From: QHXN01 sp040509515
GTDB taxonomy: Bacteria > Acidobacteriota > Blastocatellia > Pyrinomonadales > Pyrinomonadaceae
Reading direction: 5' to 3'
Length of the DNA stretch: 5,192 nt
Assembly: GCA_040509515.1 (NCBI GenBank)
Contig: JBEVKV010000399.1
Span: 1 to 5,192, forward strand
Positions 1 to 5,192 of the stretch are shown here, piece by piece (position 1 is the stretch's first letter; every line of letters begins with the position of its first letter). The position numbers and the translations under genes were made by a program. The notes under the pieces are model-generated. The model searched no databases and was not told the DNA's origin. It was given only the letters and a program-made list of their open reading frames with translations.

Positions 1-1
1 C

Positions 2-1366
2 GAGAACCTGAGGACCGAACTTCAGCAGGTCGAGACACAGATCAGACAGACTAGCCCGCGCTACGCCGCCCTGACGCAGCCGCAGCCCCTGACACTGGCA
101 GAGATTCAAACACAGGCACTGGACGCCGACACGCTACTGCTCGAATACGCGCTCGGCAAAGATCGCAGCTACTTGTGGGTGGTGACGCCAACCTCCTTGA
201 TGAGTTATGAATTGCCGGGGCGTGCCGAGATCGAAGCCGCCGCGATGGAATTTTATCAGTCCGTGCGCAGGTCTCCGCGGGCAGCGGCAAACACTGCCAA
301 GGCGAGGCGCGAGATAGGCGCCGCGTTACAGCGACAAGCACAGGCGCGGTCAGAGCAAGCAGCGGCGCGATTGAGCCGCATGTTACTCGCGCCCGCAGCC
401 ACACTCTTGGGTAAGAAGCGGCTGCTGATCGTGGCCGATGGCGCACTCCAATACATCCCCTTCGCGGCGTTACCCGAGCCGGTGAGCGAGGGGGGCGGGG
501 TGAAGCCACCGCCGCTCATCGTTCAGCACGAGATCGCCAGCCTCCCGTCGGCTTCGACACTTGCCGTGCTGCGTCGTGAGGCGGGCGAGCGCAAAGCCAC
601 GACCAAGACGTTGGCCGTGGTGGCCGATCCGGTCTTCGAGCGCACGGACCAACGACTCAAGGGGCGCGTCGGTCAGCCAGCCGCTAACGTTAACACGCCA
701 GAAGCGCCAGCAGATGAATCGCGAGGCTTGGGTTTAATAACAGTAAAGTCGGCGCAGGAGTCAGGCGTGACAGCGAGGGATTTGCGGATTCCGCGGCTAC
801 CCGCAACGCGACGCGAGGCAGATGCGATCAGCCAACTCGCGCCGCCAGCTGCGCGACTGGAGATGCTCGACTTCGCGGCGAATCGCGCGGCGGCGACCGA
901 CCCGGCGCTGGGTGATTATCGTTTTGTCCATTTCGCCACGCACGGCTTTCTCGACAGCCAACATCCCGAACTCTCCGGCATCTTGCTCTCAATGTTCGAT
1001 GAGCAAGGTCGCGCACAAGACGGTTTTCTGCGTGCACATGAGATTTTCAATCTCAACCTGAACGCGGATGTGGTAGTTCTGAGCGCATGCCAGACGGGCA
1101 TAGGCAAGGTGGTCAAGGGCGAAGGGTTAGTGGGGCTGACGCGCGGCTTTATGTATGCGGGCGCGCCACGCGTGATGGTGAGTTTATGGAGCGTGAACGA
1201 TGCGGCGACCGCCGAGTTGATGACGCGCTTCTACAAAGGCGTGTTGATAGACAAGCGCCGGCCGGCTCAGGCGTTACAGGCCGCGCAGGTCTCAATGCTG
1301 AATGATAAACGGTTTGCCGCGCCGTTCTACTGGGCGGCCTTCACGCTGCAAGGCGAGTGGCGCTGA
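2..1366 (+). CDS. CHAT-domain caspase-like protease, C-terminal part (5' end beyond window)
   Basis: The frame is open from the left edge (codons from base 2) to the TGA at 1364-1366, giving 454 visible residues; the ATG at 173 lies inside the domain and is not the start. Visible residues 1-40 form a polar helical linker of the kind that follows TPR repeats. The CHAT domain then runs from LLLEYALGKDRSYLWVVT to the end. The predicted catalytic His is in HFATHGF (codon 941-943, residue 314) and the Cys in SACQTG (codon 1088-1090, residue 363), 49 residues apart. The tail GEGLVGLTRGFMYAGAP, SLWSVND and APFYWAAFTLQGEW is typical of the family. CHAT proteins (Caspase HetF Associated with TPRs) are cysteine peptidases with TPR-type sensor regions, used in heterocyst control (HetF), type III-E CRISPR (TPR-CHAT) and gasdermin activation. 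No partner substrate is visible here, so the role is unknown. It converges with a truncated paralogue. The family call is firm; TPRs upstream are inferred. Confidence 0.93.
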   Translation, partial: ENLRTELQQVETQIRQTSPRYAALTQPQPLTLAEIQTQALDADTLLLEYALGKDRSYLWVVTPTSLMSYELPGRAEIEAAAMEFYQSVRRSPRAAANTAKARREIGAALQRQAQARSEQAAARLSRMLLAPAATLLGKKRLLIVADGALQYIPFAALPEPVSEGGGVKPPPLIVQHEIASLPSASTLAVLRREAGERKATTKTLAVVADPVFERTDQRLKGRVGQPAANVNTPEAPADESRGLGLITVKSAQESGVTARDLRIPRLPATRREADAISQLAPPAARLEMLDFAANRAAATDPALGDYRFVHFATHGFLDSQHPELSGILLSMFDEQGRAQDGFLRAHEIFNLNLNADVVVLSACQTGIGKVVKGEGLVGLTRGFMYAGAPRVMVSLWSVNDAATAELMTRFYKGVLIDKRRPAQALQAAQVSMLNDKRFAAPFYWAAFTLQGEWR

Positions 1367-1374
1367 GCAGCAGG

Positions 1375-1413
1375 TTGTGGGCGGGAGGTCTTCCACGGGT
1401 GTCTCCGCCACAA
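1375..1413. terminator. Inverted repeat between convergent CHAT genes, possible bidirectional terminator
   Basis: Arms TTGTGG(G)CGG (1375-1384, with one bulged G) and CCGCCACAA (1405-1413) are complementary around a 20-nt loop. They sit in the 73-bp gap between the two convergent CHAT stop codons, where a shared terminator is expected. There is no clear T-tract on either side, so Rho-independent action is doubtful. The hairpin is seen; its function is inferred. Confidence 0.35.
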
Positions 1414-1439
1414 TCACTTATAAGCACATCCGTTCAGGG

Positions 1440-2234
1440 TCACTCACCTTGTAGCGTGAAAGCCGCCCAGTAGAACGGCGCGCTGTATCGCTTTTCATTC
1501 AGTATTGATACTTGCGCCGATTGGAGGGCCTTTGCCGGGCGCAGCTTTTCGACCAATATCCCGTGGTAAAAGCGTGTCATTAGTTCCGCCGTAGCTACGT
1601 CGTTGACGTTCCATAAGCTGACCATCACGCGCGGTGCCCCAGCATACATGAAGCCGCGCGTCAGGCTGATCAGACCTTCGCCCCTGACCCCCTTGCCGAG
1701 TCCGGTCTGGCACGCGCTCAGCACGACCACGTCCGCCGCCAGTTTCAGATTAAAGACTTCGTGGGCGCGCCAAAAACCATCCTGCGGTGTGCCCTGCTCG
1801 TCGAACATCGAGAGTGCAATGCCGGAGAGTTCCGGGTAATGGCTGTTGAGCAAGCCGTGTGTGGCAAAATGCACGTAGCGGTACTGTCCCAACTCAGGAC
1901 TGGTTGCCGTCGCTCGGTTCGCGTCAAAGTCAAGGGCTTTTTTATAGCGGGCCGGCGGCACGAGTTTGATAATTGCATCTGCTTCGCGCCGTGTACCTGG
2001 CAAGCGCGGGATACGCAAGCCGGCGTCCGCGATACCTGACTGCTTTGCAGACGTGCTCATGACTAGTCCGAGACCGCGTGCTTGGTCTGTGCTCGCAGCT
2101 TGCCCAGCGTTGCGCGACTCTGTCTGGCCGATTCGTGCTTTAAGCCGGTCATCGCTCCTTTCAAAGACCGGATCGGCCAGCACCGCCAGCGTCTTAGGCG
2201 CGGACGCGCGCCCGCGAGCCTGCTCGACGCCCAC
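1440..2234 (-). CDS. CHAT-domain protease paralogue, N-terminally truncated
   Basis: The reverse-strand frame ends in TGA (complement of 1440-1442). From PKTLAVLADPVFER onward it aligns with the first CHAT gene over almost its full length, at about 70% identity by eye. The dyad is kept: His in HFATHGL (codon at 1857-1859, residue 126) and Cys in SACQTG (codon at 1710-1712, residue 175), with the same 49-residue spacing. It ends at TLQGE, two residues shorter than its neighbour. The GTG at 2232-2234 is only the first usable start. It has no Shine-Dalgarno sequence, and the piece lacks the first part of the CHAT domain (the LLLEYALG strand region) and any TPR sensor. The frame stays open further upstream, but that part does not look like CHAT sequence. 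It is best read as a 5'-deleted remnant, probably inactive or unregulated, despite an intact dyad. A functional short CHAT protein is possible but less likely. Confidence 0.85.
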   Translation of the reverse strand: MGVEQARGRASAPKTLAVLADPVFERSDDRLKARIGQTESRNAGQAASTDQARGLGLVMSTSAKQSGIADAGLRIPRLPGTRREADAIIKLVPPARYKKALDFDANRATATSPELGQYRYVHFATHGLLNSHYPELSGIALSMFDEQGTPQDGFWRAHEVFNLKLAADVVVLSACQTGLGKGVRGEGLISLTRGFMYAGAPRVMVSLWNVNDVATAELMTRFYHGILVEKLRPAKALQSAQVSILNEKRYSAPFYWAAFTLQGE

Positions 2235-2250
2235 GGGCCGAGCCGACTCG
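2222..2250. other. Junction between truncated CHAT gene and truncated E1 gene
   Basis: CHAT-like protein sequence on the reverse strand fades out at about 2222-2234. E1-type protein sequence on the forward strand begins at about 2244-2250. Both genes point away from this spot and both lack their N-terminal parts, so promoters, starts and whatever lay between are missing. No transposon end, target duplication or long direct repeat is visible at the join. The exact breakpoint cannot be placed without homologues. Confidence 0.55.
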
Positions 2251-3563
2251 TGCGCGTGTGGGCGGGCTCCGGGGGTTACGTGCTTGGTGAGGATGACGCT
2301 TCCCTCACCTCGTGGCTGCGGAACATGTACGGGTCCCGTGGGAAGTACTCGACCCAGCCGGCGGCACTGCTGTGGCTTGACCGACCGCTCTACCCCGAGG
2401 AGTACCCGAAGAAGGCGGCTGACGTCCTGGCGTTGGCACGCGACCTCTCCTCCGATGGCGGGTCGATTCTGGACTCCCTGACGAACGAGTCTGCGGGGCG
2501 CTTCGTCATTGCGCTAGGTGCGCCGGGCGAGCACGGCCCTGCCCTCGCCGGTCTGGCCGTCTCGTCGCCGACGAAGATGACGGCCGCCGGCAATTTTGTG
2601 AGCCCCCTAAAGGATGGCTTCAGGGGCGGTGCCGTCCCCGGCGGGCTCATGTCCGCTCGCCTGTGGCAGTCGTCCGCGCCCGTATCACGCTCTGCCGTCG
2701 AGCGCGCCGACCCGGCGTGGATACACGGCAGGGGGCAGGACGCACGACAGCCCGCCCTCGCCTCCTCTTCCGTGGTCATTATCGGCTGCGGCTCGGTCGG
2801 GGCTGAGGTGGCCGTCCTGCTCGTCAAGGCAGGCGTAGGTCGCATCCTTCTAATTGACCCCGAGGTGCTCACTTGGGCGAACGTAGGCAGGCACAAGCTG
2901 GGAGCGAAGTACGTCGGCAAGTCGAAAGCGCTGGGGATGGCAGAAGAGTTGAGGGAGAACTACCCGCACGTTAAAGCCGAGGCGAAGTTTGACAGGTGGG
3001 AGAACGTCGCGCGGGCGGAGCCCGGGCTTCTCGTCTCGTTCGACCTGGTCATCAGCGCGACGGGCGATTGGGGGACGGAGAACGCGCTCAATGAATGGCA
3101 GGCCGAGGCCGGCAGGATGCGGCCCGTCGTCTACGGGTGGACCGAGTCCCATGCCTGCGCAGGGCACGCCCTACTGGTCGCGGCAGATGGTGGCTGCCTC
3201 GAGTGCGGTTTCGACCCCTCGGGAGTGCCGAGGCTGAATGTAACGCGGTGGCCCAACAGCGAGTTGAAGCAGGAGCCGGCCTGCGGCGCAACCTTCCAGC
3301 CTTACGGCCCGGTGGAACTCGCATACACCGTGAACCTCATTGCCGAGCTCGCGCTCGATGCGCTGCTCGGAGTTGCGGTGGAGACGACACACCGCGTCTG
3401 GGCTACGCGCGCCGAGTTCCTTGCCTCATGCGGCGGCGCGTGGGCGGACGGCTGGCTTGCCGCCGCAGGCGCGAGGGGCGAGGGTGATTGTCGTATTGGA
3501 CTGCCGTGGCCCACCTCCCCCGACTGCGGGCTATGCGGCGGTACAAAGGCGGTGGCGGCTTGA
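2250..3563 (+). CDS. ThiF/E1-like adenylating enzyme of a bacterial ubiquitin-like pathway, probably 5'-truncated
   Basis: E1-type enzymes adenylate the C-terminus of a ubiquitin-like or sulphur-carrier protein and pass it to a cysteine. With residue 1 at the GTG at 2250, the ThiF fold starts near residue 174. Visible motifs are: the nucleotide-binding loop GCGSVG (179-184); LLIDPEVL with the ribose-binding Asp; WANVGRHKLGAKYVGKSKA with the conserved Asn, Arg and Lys; and ISATGDWGTENALN. The candidate catalytic Cys is in EPACGATFQPYG (codon 3282-3284, residue 345). Two CxxC pairs, GGCLECGF (316/319) and DCGLCGG (426/429), probably bind zinc. The first 170 residues contain LLWLDRPLYPEEYPK and ERADPAWIHGRGQD. 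They hold no cysteine, so no active E2 is present in what remains. The start is uncertain: GTG 2250, 2256 and 2280 and ATG 2325 are possible, none with a clear ribosome site. The frame also runs back to an ATG at 2082, but 2082-2234 is antisense to CHAT. It overlaps JAB by 4 bp. Cap2-like or another E1 family cannot be settled here. Confidence 0.88.
   Translation: MRVWAGSGGYVLGEDDASLTSWLRNMYGSRGKYSTQPAALLWLDRPLYPEEYPKKAADVLALARDLSSDGGSILDSLTNESAGRFVIALGAPGEHGPALAGLAVSSPTKMTAAGNFVSPLKDGFRGGAVPGGLMSARLWQSSAPVSRSAVERADPAWIHGRGQDARQPALASSSVVIIGCGSVGAEVAVLLVKAGVGRILLIDPEVLTWANVGRHKLGAKYVGKSKALGMAEELRENYPHVKAEAKFDRWENVARAEPGLLVSFDLVISATGDWGTENALNEWQAEAGRMRPVVYGWTESHACAGHALLVAADGGCLECGFDPSGVPRLNVTRWPNSELKQEPACGATFQPYGPVELAYTVNLIAELALDALLGVAVETTHRVWATRAEFLASCGGAWADGWLAAAGARGEGDCRIGLPWPTSPDCGLCGGTKAVAA
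3545..3552 (+). promoter_or_regulatory. Ribosome binding site supporting the TTG start of the JAB gene
   Basis: The purine-rich AAAGGCGG lies 7 nt ahead of TTG 3560, inside the last codons of the E1 gene. Nothing comparable precedes the in-frame ATG at 3533 or the TTG at 3488, which favours the start that overlaps the E1 stop codon. Confidence 0.5.
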
Positions 3564-4087
3564 TCCGATATGCGGTCGGTACTTCGGGCGAGACGGTCGT
3601 CTTTGCCGACCGCGTCGTCGACCACTTGATGCGTCACAGGCAGAACCGCCCGTGCCGGAAAGAGGCGGGTGGTCAGCTCTTCGCACGCTTCGGCGCAGGC
3701 GAGATTCTCGTCGAGGAGGCCACCGGTCCCCGGCCCGCCGACTCGCGCGGGCGCACATACTACAGACCGGACAGGCGTACCGAGAGGCTTGAGATCCTCG
3801 AACGTTTCGAGGCGGGGCTCCACTACGTCGGCGACTGGCATACGCATCCTTCGGAGGTGCCAGAGCCATCGCAGACCGACGTGCGCAACATCAACGAGTG
3901 CTTCATGAAATCGCGTCACTCGCTGAACGGCTTTGTTCTCGTCATCGTCGGAACCGCTCCCACACCGAGAGGGCTTAGGGTCTCTGTCCACGACGGGCTT
4001 AACGATTTCGTGCTTCGACCGCTCGCCGACACGTGTCCTGCCGCCGGCGAGGCGGTGGAAAGCCATAAGGTGCCCTCGGCGAAGTAG
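3560..4087 (+). CDS. JAB/JAMM (Mov34/MPN) metallo-isopeptidase
   Basis: A 175-residue protein when started at TTG 3560, which overlaps the E1 stop as TTGA. It is a JAMM-fold zinc peptidase, the class that removes ubiquitin-like modifiers from their targets. The full metal motif is present: Glu35 in KEAGGQLF, His94 and His96 in DWHTHPS, Ser104 and Asp107 in EPSQTD, matching E...HxH(x7)SxxD. The HGxH-region sequence GLHYVGDWHTHP and the later SRHSLNGFVLVIVG are typical of bacterial JAB proteins sitting beside E1 genes (Cap3-like). The compact length means there is no extra domain, signal peptide or membrane segment, so it should be cytoplasmic. TTG 3560 is preferred because MIRYAVGTSGETVVFADRV would be a natural N-terminus; ATG 3533 would add nine Gly/Arg-rich residues. 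Translational coupling to E1 implies that both act on the same modifier. The enzyme class is firm; the substrate is unknown. Confidence 0.92.
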   Translation: MIRYAVGTSGETVVFADRVVDHLMRHRQNRPCRKEAGGQLFARFGAGEILVEEATGPRPADSRGRTYYRPDRRTERLEILERFEAGLHYVGDWHTHPSEVPEPSQTDVRNINECFMKSRHSLNGFVLVIVGTAPTPRGLRVSVHDGLNDFVLRPLADTCPAAGEAVESHKVPSAK

Positions 4088-4092
4088 AGCTT

Positions 4093-4113
4093 TTCTTAAT
4101 CCCTGCGGCGACC
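4093..4113 (+). repeat. Left copy of a 21-bp imperfect direct repeat flanking the membrane-protein segment
   Basis: This stretch in the JAB-membrane protein gap matches 5133-5153 at 18 of 21 positions. The common core is TTCTTAA followed two bases later by CCTGCGGCG; mismatches fall at 4100, 4101 and 4111. The two copies are 1040 bp apart and enclose the whole lower-GC gene. Confidence 0.5.
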
Positions 4114-4124
4114 CTGCTTTTAAT

Positions 4125-4130
4125 AGAGGA
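4125..4130 (+). promoter_or_regulatory. Ribosome binding site of the membrane protein gene
   Basis: AGAGGA ends 6 nt before ATG 4137, good Shine-Dalgarno placement. It fixes this ATG over upstream in-frame starts, such as the ATG at 3933, that would run through the JAB gene. Confidence 0.6.
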
Positions 4131-4136
4131 TTAGAA

Positions 4137-4820
4137 ATGAAGCGTAGAAGTAACAGCACTCAATCGAAGAAGACGGTTACTGTTGCGGAGCATGAAGTTC
4201 CGCGGGGCGGTGAGGAGTTAGAAAAGGTGCTTCATGGTTATCTGGCGTCGGCGGAAAAATACCATAAACTCTTTAACCCTAAACAACTCACGTTCGCGGG
4301 CATGCGCGCTTTTTTCGCGGCGCTTATTTTCTTCTACTGGCCGGCAAACAGTTGGTACCATACGCAGCTAAATCAAGGATCACAAAATCCCAGCCTGCTC
4401 CTTGCGAGCGCCATTATCATCTCTATTCTCACGTCCCTTGCCATAGCTGTCGGAACTGTATTGTCTTTCCGATGGGTCATCCACGGGACCGCGAAGCCGT
4501 CGGAAAACAAAGCGTACTTGAAAAGAACGACGGGTCTCTTAAAAAAGCCCGCCGGCTTGAAAGTGGTTGCGGCAGAGATCAAGTACGACATTGACGTGAC
4601 ACTCGATCGCCTGGGGACTATGAACGCTTTCTTTACCAGCGCAGTCATATTGCCAATCGCGGCCTTTTATTTTGCTCAACCTAAGGAGTTTGAAATTGTC
4701 TCCAGGCTCATTCCTGTTTGGGGGGCGTTCTGTCTGGTCACCGTGCGATTACTATGTATGCGAGAACTTTCCAATCTTAGAAGGTGGTTGGTGCTGGTAG
4801 AGCGTCTGCAAAATGAGTAG
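4137..4820 (+). CDS. Four-helix integral membrane protein, function unknown, candidate effector
   Basis: A 227-residue protein that I do not recognise. Residues 1-50 are hydrophilic and charged (a basic start, then an Asp/Glu-rich stretch that may be helical). Hydrophobic segments lie near 53-72 (MRAFFAALIFFYW), 86-112 (LLLASAIIISILTSLAIAV), 160-180 (NAFFTSAVILPIAAFYFA) and 190-208 (LIPVWGAFCLVTVRLL). A basic cytoplasmic-type loop at about 113-158 separates the two hairpins, and a charged C-terminal tail follows. This suggests a four-pass inner-membrane protein with both ends inside. It starts 49 bp after the JAB stop with its own ribosome site, so it may be the last gene of the E1-JAB operon. 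Known CBASS-type operons often end or begin with small multi-pass membrane effectors, which makes that role plausible but unproven. Its base composition is clearly less GC-rich than E1 and JAB (roughly half GC by eye), hinting at separate acquisition. It could also be an unrelated hypothetical gene. Confidence 0.8.
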   Translation: MKRRSNSTQSKKTVTVAEHEVPRGGEELEKVLHGYLASAEKYHKLFNPKQLTFAGMRAFFAALIFFYWPANSWYHTQLNQGSQNPSLLLASAIIISILTSLAIAVGTVLSFRWVIHGTAKPSENKAYLKRTTGLLKKPAGLKVVAAEIKYDIDVTLDRLGTMNAFFTSAVILPIAAFYFAQPKEFEIVSRLIPVWGAFCLVTVRLLCMRELSNLRRWLVLVERLQNE

Positions 4821-4962
4821 GCAGTTGTTATGTCGCTTCTAATGTGGACTCGGATGTGAGTGTCTGTTGGACCACCACACGAGGCAGCCGAATGAGGGCC
4901 ATCACTGGGCCCTTTATGGTCTAAGGGTCAATGGTAGGAAATATAGATTAGGATAGGAAAGG
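4821..4962. other. Non-coding stretch after the membrane protein gene
   Basis: No convincing reading frame is seen on either strand. Apart from the weak hairpin at 4895-4913, the sequence becomes purine-rich (GGATAGGAAAGGAAAG near 4951-4966) as it runs into the AAAGTGAAC repeats. Confidence 0.5.
4895..4913 (+). terminator. Weak hairpin, possible terminator of the E1-JAB-membrane protein unit
   Basis: AGGGCC (4895-4900) pairs with GGCCCT (4908-4913) around a 7-nt loop, about 75 bp after the membrane protein stop. Only a short T run follows (TT then A), so termination would be weak. It is placed where an operon end is expected. Confidence 0.3.
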
Positions 4963-5051
4963 AAAGTGAACACTCAGTTAATTAAAAGTGAACGGTGTCA
5001 TTTGACGTTATAAGCGTAAACCCTATTTATCCGGACATTTAGAAAGTGAAC
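4963..5051 (+). repeat. Three direct copies of AAAGTGAAC
   Basis: Exact copies lie at 4963-4971, 4985-4993 and 5043-5051, spaced 22 and 58 bp apart. A fourth, inverted copy with one change (GTTCGCTTT) is at 5102-5110. Clusters of short repeats near an end are a known trait of IS21-family and some other insertion sequences, where they bind the transposase; that assignment is only a suggestion, as no transposase lies inside the window. Binding sites for another regulator are the alternative. Confidence 0.5.
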
Positions 5052-5110
5052 ATTAACTACCCTAGTGCAAAAATCCCGAAAAGCACTATATAGGGGAAAA
5101 TGTTCGCTTT
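5043..5110. repeat. Nested long hairpin / inverted repeat
   Basis: Outer arms AAAGTGAACATT (5043-5054) and AATGTTCGCTTT (5099-5110) pair over 12 positions, eleven Watson-Crick plus one G-T. Inside, CCCTA (5060-5064) pairs with TAGGG (5091-5095) and GTGC (5065-5068) with GCAC (5083-5086), leaving a TATA bulge (5087-5090) and a 14-nt A-rich loop. The structure is read directly from the bases. Whether it is a folded RNA, a mobile-element end or a protein-binding site is unknown. Confidence 0.5.
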
Positions 5111-5117
5111 GACTTGC

Positions 5118-5130
5118 TTACGAGTCGTAA
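5118..5130. repeat. 13-bp perfect palindrome TTACGAGTCGTAA
   Basis: TTACGA and TCGTAA are exact reverse complements around a central G, eight bases beyond the nested hairpin. The size and symmetry suit a dimeric DNA-binding protein or recombinase, but no adjacent gene explains it. Confidence 0.35.
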
Positions 5131-5132
5131 AC

Positions 5133-5153
5133 TTCTTAACGCCTGCGGCGGCC
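5133..5153 (+). repeat. Right copy of the 21-bp imperfect direct repeat
   Basis: Partner of 4093-4113 in the same orientation, 18 of 21 identical. It marks a return to GC-rich sequence (GCCTGCGGCGGCCCC), in contrast to the AT-richer DNA just before it. Confidence 0.5.
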
Positions 5154-5192
5154 CCTTCCGGCGTGACTGTAATTACGGTCTGGATGTGTCAT

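Noticed and set aside
2082..2249. Upstream extension of the E1 reading frame to the ATG at 2082
   Set aside because: These bases code for the CHAT paralogue on the other strand, and the forward translation is low-complexity Arg/Ala sequence without E1 motifs. Open frames opposite GC-rich genes are common.
2229..2263. Inverted repeat GCCCAC / GTGGGC at the CHAT-E1 junction as a transposon end
   Set aside because: Six-base arms in very GC-rich sequence are expected by chance, and there is no target duplication or known IS terminus.
3302..4159. Long reverse-strand open frame (285 codons) across E1 and JAB
   Set aside because: It lies antisense to two genes with complete catalytic motifs and translates to Arg/Pro/Ala-rich sequence with no recognisable domain.
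5002..5029. Sigma-70-like promoter: TTGACG, 16 bp, TATTTA
   Set aside because: The -35 matches well, but the -10 box matches the consensus at only three of six positions and no gene follows on the forward strand inside the window.
5111..5135. tRNA-Thr (CGT) fragment or tRNA-derived attachment site on the reverse strand
   Set aside because: The loop-like CTCGTAA is present, but the flanking bases do not form an anticodon stem and no other tRNA arm is found.
4093..5153. Integron gene cassette with attC sites
   Set aside because: The repeats lack matched RYYYAAC and GTTRRRY core sites and an imperfect palindrome of attC type; no integrase is visible.
5136..5192. Short reverse-strand reading frame entering from the right edge (18 codons, Arg-rich end)
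   Set aside because: Too short to call as a gene. It is kept only as supporting detail for a possible mobile element beyond the edge.

Overview
The window is high-GC bacterial DNA carrying three kinds of material. (i) Two caspase-like CHAT protease genes lie tail to tail (2-1366 on + and 1440-2234 on -). (ii) A tightly packed pair encodes a ThiF/E1-type adenylating enzyme and a JAB/JAMM isopeptidase (about 2250-4087, +). (iii) A lower-GC segment follows, with a four-helix membrane protein gene (4137-4820, +) and then about 370 bp of AT-richer non-coding DNA full of short repeats and hairpins (4821-5192). The CHAT proteins resemble the TPR-CHAT type common in Acidobacteriota (Blastocatellia), cyanobacteria and other environmental bacteria. 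An acidobacterial or similar soil or sediment source is my guess; no rRNA or housekeeping gene is present to prove it.

Layout. The first CHAT gene enters from the left edge, lacks its N-terminal (probably TPR) part, and has an intact C-terminal protease domain with a His/Cys dyad. The second is a paralogue of roughly 70% identity by eye, on the opposite strand and cut off at its N-terminal side near 2234. The E1-like coding sequence starts abruptly at the same place in the opposite direction, with no recognisable start signal. Two divergent genes have therefore both lost their 5' ends at one junction near 2235-2250, pointing to a deletion or rearrangement, or to a chimeric assembly.

The E1 and JAB genes overlap by four bases and must be translated together. 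E1 activates a ubiquitin-like C-terminus or another carboxylate as an adenylate; JAB enzymes cleave such isopeptide bonds. Such pairs are known from type II CBASS (Cap2/Cap3), Bil systems and other bacterial ubiquitin-like operons. No CD-NTase, E2 or ubiquitin-like gene is visible. The lost 5' part of E1 and the material once upstream could have carried them.

The membrane protein follows JAB after 49 bp and has its own good ribosome binding site. By position it is a candidate membrane effector, but its lower GC and a 21-bp imperfect direct repeat bracketing it (4093-4113 and 5133-5153) also allow it to be a separately acquired module. The tail holds three copies of AAAGTGAAC plus an inverted variant forming a nested hairpin, which may be an end or remnant of a mobile element.
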